From assembly GCA_049325415.1 (NCBI GenBank), contig JBMOLL010000008.1, positions 1 to 64,000 of the forward strand: DNA of 64,000 nucleotides, in the 5' to 3' direction. A program made the translations under genes and the position numbers. This document shows, piece after piece, positions 8,824-17,342 of this stretch. Within the stretch, counting starts at the first letter, position 1; each line of letters begins with the position of its first letter. The notes beneath the pieces are model-generated. The model made no database searches, had not been told where the DNA came from, and saw only the letters and a list, made by a program, of their open reading frames with translations. Origin of the DNA: JBMOLL01 sp049325415 (GTDB taxonomy: Bacteria; Bacteroidota; Bacteroidia; Bacteroidales; GCA-2748055).

Positions 8824-9894
8824 TTATTCTTTATTTCTACCAAGGGGCGTAGAGAGTGAAAAGCGCCTGGAGGAAAAGCTGAGCCCGGCCAGGTCGCCTT
8901 CTTCGTCGCGGCTTGCCATCAGCGACATATCGGTTCCGGCGACTTTATTCAGTTCCTGAATGCCGGCAGAGGCAAGGTCCCAGATTGAGAGGTCCTCGGC
9001 TTTGTTCAGGGTCATTTTCAGTTCCTCGAATTCCTTACGGGCGACCAGTTGAATGGGGGCATTCCGGGTATAGCTGTTGATCGGAGGGATGTAGATCGGC
9101 CGGATCCGGTCGCTTTCGGGGCGGTTTTCCGGAAGATCCCTGGTGGCAAAGATTGTTCCTGCCAGGAGCTGAGGGCTCTCAATCCGTATTTCTTCATCCT
9201 GAACCGACGGCAATTCCTGGGATGTGACGATTTTCCCGACGGGAACATTCTGATCCGGGGGTTGTTCCTTGTGTCGGATTGAAATGTTCAGATGATTGGT
9301 CGTAGCCTGTTCCTTTTTTTCCGGCGCAAGCTGTTCTTCTGTTTTTTCCTGCGGTACTTCATCCCGGTCAGCCAGAACCATTTCCGGCGCCCTGTCCTGC
9401 AATGCAAAGACAAGGAGTACGGCGGCCACGGCGGCGGCGGCGGCCAGCCAGCTGAGCCAGATGATATTTCGGGATTGCGGTACCGGTTTTTTCAACTCAC
9501 TTTTTCCGGAATATTTCACCTGATCCGGCACCAGCACCGTCATTTTGATCAGTTCGAGCTGTTCTTTCATCCACGCTGACCGGCCAAGTTGTTCTTCAAA
9601 GGCTTTTCGCTGCTCCGGGTCCAGGTCTCCTTCCAGCCAGGCAATGGCAAAGAGGTCAAAATTCAGGCGGGTAAGATGTGTGCCGTGGGGAGGTATGTTT
9701 AACTTCAAGGCTTCATGGTCGGGATAAGTGATGTTCTCCGGTATGGCTTTAACGGGTTTTAGTGTACGAAACTCCTCTTCCAGGTCGGGATTGAGTAACA
9801 GGAAGTGCTGAAGCGCCGACCTCTTTTCGGGAGTCAGCCGGCCTTCCATCTCATCGAGGAACCATGCTTCGTAATTTGTCCTGTTAATTTCCAT
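8824..9894 (-). CDS. Membrane anti-sigma-factor-like protein
   Basis: About 356 residues from the ATG at 9894 (MEINRTNYEAW), which lies 4 bp after the sigma-factor stop; the frame extends ten codons further, into the sigma gene. The N-terminal part (residues 1-130) has two similar helical blocks, each with a DEMEGRLTPEKR or LEGDLDPEQRKAFEE type motif, resembling anti-sigma N-termini. One membrane helix follows (about residues 145-167, rich in Ala), then a low-complexity, Glu/Gln/Pro-rich periplasmic part. Position directly after an ECF sigma gene makes an anti-sigma role likely; that is inference from context. No zinc-binding HxxxCxxC motif is seen. Confidence 0.72.
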   Translation of the reverse strand: MEINRTNYEAWFLDEMEGRLTPEKRSALQHFLLLNPDLEEEFRTLKPVKAIPENITYPDHEALKLNIPPHGTHLTRLNFDLFAIAWLEGDLDPEQRKAFEEQLGRSAWMKEQLELIKMTVLVPDQVKYSGKSELKKPVPQSRNIIWLSWLAAAAAVAAVLLVFALQDRAPEMVLADRDEVPQEKTEEQLAPEKKEQATTNHLNISIRHKEQPPDQNVPVGKIVTSQELPSVQDEEIRIESPQLLAGTIFATRDLPENRPESDRIRPIYIPPINSYTRNAPIQLVARKEFEELKMTLNKAEDLSIWDLASAGIQELNKVAGTDMSLMASRDEEGDLAGLSFSSRRFSLSTPLGRNKE

Positions 9895-9898
9895 CTTC

Positions 9899-10384
9899 TT
9901 AAAGCACCCTTTCCGGGTCAACAATAAAATTTTTCAAAAAGGTCCGAGCCCTGTAGATATATACTTTCACCTGGCTTTCATTCAGTCCGGTTATTTCACC
10001 GATTTCCTGGTAGGAGTAGCCTTCATAGTCCCGGAGCATCAGTACTGAACGCTGATCATCGGGCAGCAGAGTAAGCGCATGGGAAAGAACTTCCTTCAGG
10101 TCGCTGTACTGTTCGTCATGCATCATTGAACTATAATGTTGCTTTTCCATCCTTGTCATCCGCCGGGATTTCCGGATCTGGTCTATCATGGCATGATAGG
10201 CCGTTGTAAAAAGATACGATTTGGCTTTGCTTCCTTCGACCTCCTCCAGTCTGATCCAAAGTTTTTCAAAGGACTCCTGAACAATATCCTGAGCCCCGGC
10301 TTCATCCTGGAGATTTTTCAGAATGAACCTGTACAGGCTGTCGGAATGAAGATCCACCGCACTATTATACTCCTCAACAGTCAT
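9899..10384 (-). CDS. ECF-family RNA polymerase sigma factor
   Basis: 161 residues, the usual ECF length. Region 2 covers about residues 10-75 (QDIVQESFEKLW, then SYLFTTAYHAMIDQIRK) and region 4 about 105-155 (LPDDQRSVLMLRDYEGYSYQ, then NESQVKVYIYRARTFLKNF). It directs RNA polymerase to a small regulon, probably an envelope response given the membrane anti-sigma-like gene just downstream (4 bp) and an outer-membrane protein after that. ATG at 10384. Confidence 0.93.
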   Translation of the reverse strand: MTVEEYNSAVDLHSDSLYRFILKNLQDEAGAQDIVQESFEKLWIRLEEVEGSKAKSYLFTTAYHAMIDQIRKSRRMTRMEKQHYSSMMHDEQYSDLKEVLSHALTLLPDDQRSVLMLRDYEGYSYQEIGEITGLNESQVKVYIYRARTFLKNFIVDPERVL

Positions 10385-10575
10385 TAGTTTCAGGCGTTCA
10401 CGAATAAGACGAAGTTAGGCAGAAAAAGTTACAGCATAAAATCAGCTTTCTCAAAAACGCTCCTTTCAACTTTCACCATCGCCTATCCTTCGACATCGAC
10501 CCGAATTTTATCATGTTGTATTATTTTGATATATAGCATGTTGAATTTATTTTTTAAAATTTTCCGCAAAAAAAC

Positions 10576-10601
10576 TTGACAAGGGCCTGTAAATACTTTT
10601 A
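10576..10601 (+). promoter_or_regulatory. Possible promoter of the TetR/Lol-like operon
   Basis: TTGAC at 10576-10580 is followed, 13 bases later, by TACTTTTA at 10594-10601, a one-mismatch relative of TAnnTTTG. The pair sits directly upstream of the palindromic operator and the tetR start. Spacing is shorter than the Bacteroidota ideal, so this is a weak call. Confidence 0.3.
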
Positions 10602-10627
10602 TTTTTGACCGATCGTTCAGTCAAAAA
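10602..10627 (+). promoter_or_regulatory. Palindromic operator, probably for the adjacent TetR regulator
   Basis: An inverted repeat with arms TTTTTGAC (10602-10609) and GTCAAAAA (10620-10627) around the centre CGATCGTTCA. The inner 16 bases, GACCGATCGTTCAGTC, match their own reverse complement at 12 of 16 positions. It ends 3 bp before the tetR ATG, so binding would block transcription of the whole cassette: an autoregulation arrangement typical of TetR proteins. Confidence 0.55.
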
Positions 10628-10630
10628 ACC

Positions 10631-11275
10631 ATGACGCCAAAAACCAGTGATCAGTTCCGGGAAATCCGGGAAAGCAGAAAGGGACAGATTATGAACACGG
10701 CCCTGGAGTTGTTTGCCCGGGAAGGTTATGCGCACTGCACCATTTCGATGATCTCACGGAAGGCCGGGATCTCCAAAGGCTTATTGTACAATTATTTTGA
10801 AAGCAAGGAACATTTGCTGAATGAGATCTTGGAATCGGGGCTGAATGAGATCTGGGGGCTTTTCGACCTTAACAAGGACGGAGACCTGACGACCGAAGAA
10901 CTGGAATATTTCATTCATACGGTTTTTCAGCTGATGAGGCAGAAAAAGGATTACTGGATCATCTATTTTGGTCTGTTAATGCAGCCGAAGGTTATGGAGC
11001 AGATTGTCCGACGTCCGGCTGTAAAGAACATTGAAAATTATTTCTCTGTCCTGATGAATTATTTTTCTTCCAGGGGTTATGAAAATCCCCTGCTCGAGGT
11101 CACGTATTTATCGGCGTTGATTGAGGGTATGGGTGTCCTGATGCTTTACACAAACTCCATCACCGAGATCCCGGAATCATTGCTGGACCAGTTTGAGCTC
11201 CGGGTAATCGCTCTGATTAAAAACGAACCGGCAGGCGACAAAACGCCGAAAGCCGGCAAAAACACACAGAAATGA
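10631..11275 (+). CDS. TetR/AcrR family transcriptional regulator
   Basis: 214 residues. The N-terminal helix-turn-helix (IMNTALELFAREGYAHCTIS, then ISRKAGISKGLLYNYFESKEHLL) spans about residues 20-65 and is typical of TetR. The C-terminal ligand domain is not assignable to a ligand. One segment (DLNKDGDLTTEE) looks like an EF-hand loop but stands alone, so calcium binding is not claimed. The stop overlaps the next gene's ATG by 4 bases, and a palindrome lies just upstream, so it most likely represses its own five-gene operon. The inducer could be a lipid or envelope-stress molecule (inference). Confidence 0.9.
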   Translation: MTPKTSDQFREIRESRKGQIMNTALELFAREGYAHCTISMISRKAGISKGLLYNYFESKEHLLNEILESGLNEIWGLFDLNKDGDLTTEELEYFIHTVFQLMRQKKDYWIIYFGLLMQPKVMEQIVRRPAVKNIENYFSVLMNYFSSRGYENPLLEVTYLSALIEGMGVLMLYTNSITEIPESLLDQFELRVIALIKNEPAGDKTPKAGKNTQK

Positions 11276-12033
11276 AAAATTTTTTTCTAGTTACCGCACT
11301 GGCCGTTTTTATGGGTTTACTCCCTCTTTCCGGACAAGGCGGCATGACGGCCGCCGAGATAATCAGGAAGGCTGATGATAATTTCCGCGGGGAAAAAAGC
11401 AGCATTATGGAAATGACCATGACCATTGTGCGGCCGACCTGGGAGCGTTCCGTTTCGTTCCGGACCTGGACGCTTGGTTCCGATTATGCGCTCACGCTGA
11501 TCACCGCGCCGGCCAAGGAGAAGGGTCAGACCTTCCTGAAAAGGCAGAATGAGATGTGGAGCTGGAATCCATCGATCAGCCGGATGATCAAACTGCCTCC
11601 TTCCATGATGTCGCAGGGATGGATGGGATCCGATTACACCAACGATGATATCCTGCGGGAGTCGTCACTGACCCGTGATTATCATCATGACCTGTTGCGT
11701 GAGGAAGTCCTCGACGGTCATCCCTGTTATGTCATACGGCTCACTGCCAATGATGATGGGGATGTGGTCTGGGGTCAGCAGCTGCGTTGGGTCGACCGGG
11801 AGCATTTCCTTTTCCTGAAGGCTGAACTCTATGATGAAGACGGTTACCTTGTGAGAACAGAAAAGGCTTCTGATATACGGATGATGGATGGCAGGATGAT
11901 CACGACGCTGCTGGAGCTGATCCCGGCTGAAGATCCGGGTAATAAAACGGTGATCCGGATTGAAAGCATAGATTTCAATCCCCCGATTGAGGAGTCGTTC
12001 TTTTCTATCCAGAATATGAAAAAGGTCAGATAG
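11272..12033 (+). CDS. Outer-membrane lipoprotein-sorting protein, LolA-like
   Basis: 253 residues with a signal peptide (MKNFFLVTALAVFMGLLPLS). The mature part matches the LolA-like family usually annotated as outer-membrane lipoprotein-sorting protein: KADDNFRGEKSSIMEMTMTI near the N-terminus, WSWNPSISRMIKLPPSMM and GWMGSDYTNDDIL in the middle. Such proteins have a half-barrel fold that holds acyl chains in the periplasm. It overlaps tetR by 4 bases and lies 19 bp before two permeases and an ATPase related to LolCDE, so it probably shuttles lipid or lipoprotein from that transporter to the barrel encoded at the operon end (inference). Confidence 0.85.
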   Translation: MKNFFLVTALAVFMGLLPLSGQGGMTAAEIIRKADDNFRGEKSSIMEMTMTIVRPTWERSVSFRTWTLGSDYALTLITAPAKEKGQTFLKRQNEMWSWNPSISRMIKLPPSMMSQGWMGSDYTNDDILRESSLTRDYHHDLLREEVLDGHPCYVIRLTANDDGDVVWGQQLRWVDREHFLFLKAELYDEDGYLVRTEKASDIRMMDGRMITTLLELIPAEDPGNKTVIRIESIDFNPPIEESFFSIQNMKKVR

Positions 12034-12052
12034 ACCTCAAAATTTCAGAGCT

Positions 12053-13468
12053 ATGAAAAACTACAAACTGGCATGGAGGAACATCTGGCGGAATCGCAGG
12101 CGGACGCTGATCACCGTGGCTTCGGTTTTCTTTGCCACGTTTTTTGCGCTGGTGATGCGTTCCCTCCAGCTCGGTTCCTATGAACACATGTTCCAGAACG
12201 CCATCGAATCCTATTCCGGTTACATTCAGGTGCAGCAGGAAGATTTCTGGGACGACCGGTCGGTTGACAACTGTTTCGCTTATACCCCGGAGCTGGATTC
12301 GCTGATCTTTACCGACAGGAATGTGACCGCTGTTATTCCCCGCTTCGAGTCGTTCGCCCTGGCCTCGAGCGGTCCGAGAACCAAGGGTGTGCTTGTAATG
12401 GGTGTCGATCCTGCCGGCGAACAGAAGATGAATGGGCTCGAAGACCGCCTGGTCCGCTACCAGCTCACGCAGGATGTCGTTTCCCGCCTGAAGGAAAGAC
12501 CGGAATTGCCGGAAAAGGTCAAACAAAACCTGGATCTTTTTACTGGCAATGCCTATTCCAATGATGCGCGCCTGCAGCTTGACCTCGGGATCAGTGACCG
12601 GGATTCCTCCAGTCTTCTCCCTTTATTCAGGGAGCTCGCTTCCTTCAAAAGCGGAAAAATTGGTCCGGAAGAGCCGGGAGCGCTCGTGGGTTTCAAGTTA
12701 GCGCAATACCTCGGACTCGGGATAGGAGATACGCTGGTTCTGATCGGGCAGGGCTATCACGGCACATCGGCAGCCGGTCAGTATATTATCAGGGGAATTG
12801 TTAGGCAGCCGGTACCCGACATCGACAGCCGGATTGTATATCTGCCGGTTAATCTTTGCCAGCAGTTGTATAATGCAGAAGGGAATCTTACCTCCCTGGT
12901 CCTGACCCTGAAAGACAACAGCGACCGGGGCGTAGCGGGAACGATGTCGGCCCTGGGAGGGAAAATTCAAAGTCCTTACCGGCTGCTCGACTGGAAGAAG
13001 ATGAATGAACTGATGATACAGCAAATGGATGCTGACAACAAAAGCGGCATGATCATGATAGCCATTCTTTACCTGGTCATCGCCTTTGGCGTTTTCGGAA
13101 CGGTTTTGATGATGACAACCGAACGCCGGAGGGAGTTCGGTGTCCTTGTGGCCATCGGAATGCAGAAAACAAAGTTGTCGCGGGTTTTGTCGGCAGAAAT
13201 GTTCTATATCGGTTTTCTGGGCATTCTAAGCGGGATTGCCGCGGCTCTCCCGGTGATTATTTTTGGCTACTACCATCCCATCCGATTCCGGGGGACAATG
13301 GCGAAAATGTTTGAAGACTATGGTTTCGACCCTGTCATGGCTTTCCGCTGGATAGACACATATTTCCTGTGGCAGGCCCTGGTTGTTGCCGTTATCGTTT
13401 TGATCGCAATGATGTACCCGGTAGGTAAAATCAGGAAGCTTGAAGTTATTAACGCCCTAAGGGTATAA
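12053..13468 (+). CDS. ABC transporter permease, FtsX/LolE-like (first of two)
   Basis: 471 residues. One membrane helix near the N-terminus after a basic start (AWRNIWRNRRRTLITVASVF), a large periplasmic MacB-like domain (about residues 45-320), then three helices in the FtsX domain (IAILYLVIAFGVFGTVLMMT; GFLGILSGIAAALPVIIFGY; ALVVAVIVLIAMMYPVGKI). This four-helix topology is that of LolC/E and MacB-type extrusion proteins, which push substrate out of the inner membrane by mechanotransmission. The neighbouring permease and ATPase complete the complex. Confidence 0.9.
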   Translation: MKNYKLAWRNIWRNRRRTLITVASVFFATFFALVMRSLQLGSYEHMFQNAIESYSGYIQVQQEDFWDDRSVDNCFAYTPELDSLIFTDRNVTAVIPRFESFALASSGPRTKGVLVMGVDPAGEQKMNGLEDRLVRYQLTQDVVSRLKERPELPEKVKQNLDLFTGNAYSNDARLQLDLGISDRDSSSLLPLFRELASFKSGKIGPEEPGALVGFKLAQYLGLGIGDTLVLIGQGYHGTSAAGQYIIRGIVRQPVPDIDSRIVYLPVNLCQQLYNAEGNLTSLVLTLKDNSDRGVAGTMSALGGKIQSPYRLLDWKKMNELMIQQMDADNKSGMIMIAILYLVIAFGVFGTVLMMTTERRREFGVLVAIGMQKTKLSRVLSAEMFYIGFLGILSGIAAALPVIIFGYYHPIRFRGTMAKMFEDYGFDPVMAFRWIDTYFLWQALVVAVIVLIAMMYPVGKIRKLEVINALRV

Positions 13469-13478
13469 ATCAAAGGAC

Positions 13479-14906
13479 ATGATCTGGAAAACAGCATGGA
13501 AAAATGTATGGAGGAATCCTACCCGGAGCCTGGTTGTTATTTTGTCGGTAATGATCGGTATTTTCGGGGGAGTTGTTGCCGTGGCCGTCATGAACGGGAT
13601 GATTGCCCAGCGGGTAGAGGCTGCCCTGAAAGATGAGCTCTCCAACATACAGATCAATAAAAAAGGATTTCGCGACAATTACGACCTTCTGTCGGTCGTC
13701 CCCGACAATGCCCGCATGATGCATACCCTGGAGGAAGTACCTGGTGTGGATGCCGTTTGCCGACGGGTGGTTGTCAACGGAATGATCAACAGTGCGGCCA
13801 AAAGTTCGGGGATCCAGATAAATGGGGTATACCCCGATGAAGAAAGGCAGGTTTTTGATCTCTGTGATCAGCTTATACCCGGATCCGGATCCTACCTGGA
13901 TTCTGCAGAGACCGACAATCCTGTATATATCGGGGAGGACCTGGCCAAGGACCTGAACATTATCCGTTACACCATCAACGAGGAAATGATCGCGGTTCTG
14001 AGGGAGCAGCAGGTGCCGGAAGAGGTTCTGGAGAAGCTTCGGCAAAAAGACGGAACACGCTTTATCAATGAAAAAGCTTTCAAGGAAGAACTCGGTCGGC
14101 TTTTTACCAGAAAGGAAGCGGCAAAGTACGGTCCGCTGATCCGGAAAGCAGCCTGGACCTTTCGGCCCAGGGCCAAAGTGACACTGACATTTCTTGACAG
14201 TGCCAACAACCAGACCGGAGCCGTGTTCCGAATCGCCGGACTCTATGATATCAAGAATAATCTATTTGAAAAAACACAGGTATTTATTGCTGCAGAGGAC
14301 CTGATCCGACTTAGCGGGTTGCCGGAGGGAAGTGTTCATCAGTACATGGTAAAAATTGATGATCTCCGTCAGACCGGGCAGATAAGCGAAGAGATCAAGA
14401 AGCGGCTTCCCGGCCTGGAGGTCATGAATTGGAAAGAGCTCCAGCCCGATCTTGCCATGATGAGCGATATGGTTCAGCAATTTTACGCGGTCTTCATGGT
14501 GATCATCCTGGCTGCTTTAGCCTTTGGAATCGTCAACACGATGCTGATGGTCGTTCTGGAAAGAACCCGTGAGCTGGGAATGCTGACAGCGATCGGGATG
14601 AATAAAAAGAAGGTATTCAGAATGATCATGCTGGAATCGGTATTTCTGTCACTGGCGGGAGGGCTGGCCGGTATGGTGCTGAGCTGGGGAATAATCCGTT
14701 TAACGGCGAGCCGCGGACTGGATTTTACCCGTTATGCCGAAGGCTTTGAGGCTATGGGATATTCCTCACATATTTATCCGGAGATCAGTAATGGCTTTTT
14801 TCTAACGGTCACTGTCCTGATTATTATAACCGGGATCCTTTCCGCCATCTATCCGGCAATGAAGGCTCTGAAGCTGGATCCTGCCGAAGCAATACGAACT
14901 GAATAG
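13479..14906 (+). CDS. ABC transporter permease, FtsX/LolC-like (second of two)
   Basis: 475 residues, starting 10 bp after the first permease. Same plan: basic N-terminus and helix (TAWKNVWRNPTRSLVVILSV), a periplasmic domain with several Asp/Glu-rich turns, and three C-terminal helices (FMVIILAALAFGIVNTMLMV; AGGLAGMVLSWGIIRL; VTVLIIITGILSAIYPAMK). The periplasmic domain differs clearly from that of its neighbour, so the transporter should be a heterodimer like LolCE. The C-terminal LDPAEAIRTE tail is usual in the family. Confidence 0.9.
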   Translation: MIWKTAWKNVWRNPTRSLVVILSVMIGIFGGVVAVAVMNGMIAQRVEAALKDELSNIQINKKGFRDNYDLLSVVPDNARMMHTLEEVPGVDAVCRRVVVNGMINSAAKSSGIQINGVYPDEERQVFDLCDQLIPGSGSYLDSAETDNPVYIGEDLAKDLNIIRYTINEEMIAVLREQQVPEEVLEKLRQKDGTRFINEKAFKEELGRLFTRKEAAKYGPLIRKAAWTFRPRAKVTLTFLDSANNQTGAVFRIAGLYDIKNNLFEKTQVFIAAEDLIRLSGLPEGSVHQYMVKIDDLRQTGQISEEIKKRLPGLEVMNWKELQPDLAMMSDMVQQFYAVFMVIILAALAFGIVNTMLMVVLERTRELGMLTAIGMNKKKVFRMIMLESVFLSLAGGLAGMVLSWGIIRLTASRGLDFTRYAEGFEAMGYSSHIYPEISNGFFLTVTVLIIITGILSAIYPAMKALKLDPAEAIRTE

Positions 14907-14927
14907 TCAACCATCAATATTACCGTC

Positions 14928-15611
14928 ATGAAAGTATTAACCTTGCACAACGTACATAAGATATACAACGGATCGGAGATCCTGGTGCATGCTGTAAACG
15001 GGATCAGCCTGGATTTTGAGGAAGGTGAATTTGCCGCGATTGTTGGTCCTTCAGGTTCCGGAAAGACAACCCTGCTCAACATGATAGGGGGGCTTGATCA
15101 GCCGACCGAGGGTGAAATCCTGATTAACGGAACGGATCTTTCGCGACTCAGTTCCTCTGAGCTGATTGATTTCCGGCTTCACAACATCGGCTTTGTTTTC
15201 CAGTCCTACAACCTGATCCCGGTGCTCACCGCCGCAGAGAATATCGAATTCATTATGAATCTGCAGAAGTGGCCCAGAGAAAAGCGGGAGCAACGTACCC
15301 TTGAGTTGCTCCGGGCTGTCGGTCTGGCCGACAGGATCCACAGCCGGCCCGCTAAACTTTCCGGCGGACAACAGCAGCGGGTTGCCGTAGCCCGGGCGCT
15401 GGCTTCAAAACCCAAATTTATCCTGGCCGACGAACCCACTGCCAATCTTGACTCCCGATCTACGGAAACGCTCCTGGACATCATGTATGCCCTGAACCAG
15501 GAAGAGAATATCACTTTCATTTTCTCAACACACGATGCCCGTGTGGTAAACAAGGCGCGCCGTGTGATTACCGTGGAGGACGGGAAAGTAATTTCCGACA
15601 AGCGGGCATAG
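14928..15611 (+). CDS. ABC transporter ATP-binding protein, LolD/MacB type
   Basis: 227 residues, a single complete ATPase domain. Walker A GPSGSGKTTLLN (about residues 39-50), Q-loop QSYNLIPVL, signature LSGGQQQRVAVARAL, Walker B FILADEPTANLD and the switch histidine in FSTHDARV are all intact. It belongs to the LolD/MacB/FtsE branch and should energise the two permeases just upstream (gap 21 bp). It is followed after 23 bp by the barrel gene. Confidence 0.95.
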   Translation: MKVLTLHNVHKIYNGSEILVHAVNGISLDFEEGEFAAIVGPSGSGKTTLLNMIGGLDQPTEGEILINGTDLSRLSSSELIDFRLHNIGFVFQSYNLIPVLTAAENIEFIMNLQKWPREKREQRTLELLRAVGLADRIHSRPAKLSGGQQQRVAVARALASKPKFILADEPTANLDSRSTETLLDIMYALNQEENITFIFSTHDARVVNKARRVITVEDGKVISDKRA

Positions 15612-15634
15612 CACTTCAATCCAATATCCGGTAA

Positions 15635-16804
15635 ATGAGAAAAACCATATTCACGCTGTTCCTGTTTTGTTTACTCCCTGCACTTTCCAGGGCGCAGGAA
15701 AGGATTGGTGTGGGAGGGTATATTTCCGACATGCCTTCGCTATATCATCTCCCGGTTGAAGGCTGGTTATGGCAGAATCAGTTGCAGAACAGGATTAATG
15801 TGGATCTGTATCCGAGCTCCCGGATCACTGTCGGCCTGCAGGTGCGTAACCGCCTTATAACCGGCAGCAGACTGCTGGTTCCGACCAGTCCGGCCTCGGG
15901 CGACGATCCCGGCTGGCTTGATATGACACTGAGCGGGGGAGGCTCATTAAACGATCAGAGCAATTACAGCTGGTCCATGGTTCTCGACCGGGCCTGGGTG
16001 GAGATGACGCTGGGTAAATTCGTTCTGAAGGCAGGGCGTCAGAGGATCAACTGGGGACAGACCTTTGTCTGGAATCCGAACGATATCTTCAACAGTTATT
16101 CCTTTTTTGAAATTGATTACCCGGAACGTCCCGGTAGCGATGCTCTTTTGTTGCAGTACTATACAGGAGAAGCTTCCGATATCGAAGTGGCAGTCAAGGC
16201 CGACAGTTCGGGCCGCATCACTTCCGCCGGGTATTTCCGGTTTAATCTCCAGGGTTTTGACATCCAGGTCCTGGGGGGGATTATCGGTGAAGACGATATG
16301 GTTGCCGGGCTGGGCTGGAGTGGTTCCATAGCCGGACTTACTTTTCGCGGAGAAGGAAGCTATTTCAGGAGTCTGGAAAATTTCAGAGACACGACCGGAC
16401 GGCTCATGTTGTCCTGCGGATTGGATTATCTTTTCCCTAACAGCCTGAACCTGCAGGGTGAGTTGCTATATTCCGGTTTTGCTGAAAAGGGAGGATCGGG
16501 CAATCTGCTTGCCTATTATTCGGGGAACCTGGATGTCAGAAAAACGGGTTTTACCCCCTGGTCATTTTATACCGGCATTTCATACCCGCTTACCCCCCTG
16601 TTAAACGGATCCCTTTCTGCTATGTTTATGCCCGACTGGAAAGGGGTTTTCATAGGGCCGGCACTGGATCTTTCACTTTCCGACAATCTGTACCTGTCCC
16701 TTATAGGTCAGTATTTTACGCTGGAAGCCATGAATCCGCTCAGCGGAGCCCGGGAACGTCAGAATTTCCTTTTCGCCTTTCTTCGTGTGAAGTGGAATTT
16801 CTGA
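15635..16804 (+). CDS. Outer-membrane beta-barrel protein, terminal component of the cassette
   Basis: 389 residues with a signal peptide (MRKTIFTLFLFCLLPALSRAQ). The rest alternates beta-strands rich in Gly, Tyr and Trp, with a distinctive segment VLKAGRQRINWGQTFVWNPN followed by YPERPGSDALLLQYY, and ends in a strand finishing with Phe (FLRVKWNF), as expected for barrel insertion. It resembles porin-like or DUF1302-like proteins found beside lipid exporters in other bacteria, but I cannot assign a family with certainty. Its place at the end of a TetR/LolA/ABC operon suggests it receives or exposes the exported lipid (inference). Confidence 0.75.
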   Translation: MRKTIFTLFLFCLLPALSRAQERIGVGGYISDMPSLYHLPVEGWLWQNQLQNRINVDLYPSSRITVGLQVRNRLITGSRLLVPTSPASGDDPGWLDMTLSGGGSLNDQSNYSWSMVLDRAWVEMTLGKFVLKAGRQRINWGQTFVWNPNDIFNSYSFFEIDYPERPGSDALLLQYYTGEASDIEVAVKADSSGRITSAGYFRFNLQGFDIQVLGGIIGEDDMVAGLGWSGSIAGLTFRGEGSYFRSLENFRDTTGRLMLSCGLDYLFPNSLNLQGELLYSGFAEKGGSGNLLAYYSGNLDVRKTGFTPWSFYTGISYPLTPLLNGSLSAMFMPDWKGVFIGPALDLSLSDNLYLSLIGQYFTLEAMNPLSGARERQNFLFAFLRVKWNF

Positions 16805-16931
16805 AAACTGCTGCCGGACATGTTAATAACTATTCCCCGACCTACTTTCTTTTTTCATTTACTTAGGAGCCGGTGAAACAAATGAGAATTAATATACGTA
16901 GTAAGAAGTGCACTTGAATTATTACAGCCAC

Positions 16932-17336
16932 ATGGTAGTCTCTATAGGTATGGATTCAGATCAATATGTCTGGAAAGACCGGGTATTTCTGATAACAGAA
17001 GATGAAGAAGTAAATTTTTTCTATCTGAAAACCCTGCTGAAGAGTACCTGTGCAAAAATAATCAGGGCAAAAAACGGACAGGAAGCGCTTGATATAATTA
17101 ACAGGGAGGAGCGGATCGATCTGATCCTGATGGATATCAACATGCCTGTTATGGATGGAATGGAGGCAACGCGGCTGATCAAATCCCGTCATCCCGAAAT
17201 TCCGATCATTGCGCAGACTGCCTATACCATGAGTGAAGACCGGAATAAGTGTATGCAAGCCGGTTTCAATGAATATCTTGCCAAGCCCATCAGAAAAAAC
17301 ACCCTGTTCCCGATAATGAGTGGTTTTTTAGACTGA
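16932..17336 (+). CDS. Single-domain response regulator (CheY-like receiver)
   Basis: About 134 residues from the ATG at 16932; another ATG at 16950 (MDSDQYVW) and a GTG at 16908 are alternatives. It is a lone receiver domain: acidic pair in LITEDEEVNFFYLK, phosphoacceptor Asp in LILMDINMPVMDGM, conserved Thr in IAQTAYTM and Lys in YLAKPI. No output domain, so it probably acts by protein contact or as a phosphate shuttle. No kinase is adjacent; the hybrid kinase at 4-7 kb is a possible but unproven partner. It ends 6 bp before dtd. Confidence 0.9.
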   Translation: MVVSIGMDSDQYVWKDRVFLITEDEEVNFFYLKTLLKSTCAKIIRAKNGQEALDIINREERIDLILMDINMPVMDGMEATRLIKSRHPEIPIIAQTAYTMSEDRNKCMQAGFNEYLAKPIRKNTLFPIMSGFLD

Positions 17337-17342
17337 AAGCAT

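Noticed and set aside
10869..10904. EF-hand calcium site in the TetR regulator
   Set aside because: DLNKDGDLTTEE fits a single loop, but the paired EF-hand is missing and the region is part of the TetR ligand domain.
11272..15611. The housekeeping lipoprotein-sorting system (lolA and lolCDE)
   Set aside because: Control by TetR and the added barrel make a specialised system more likely, although a housekeeping role is not fully excluded.
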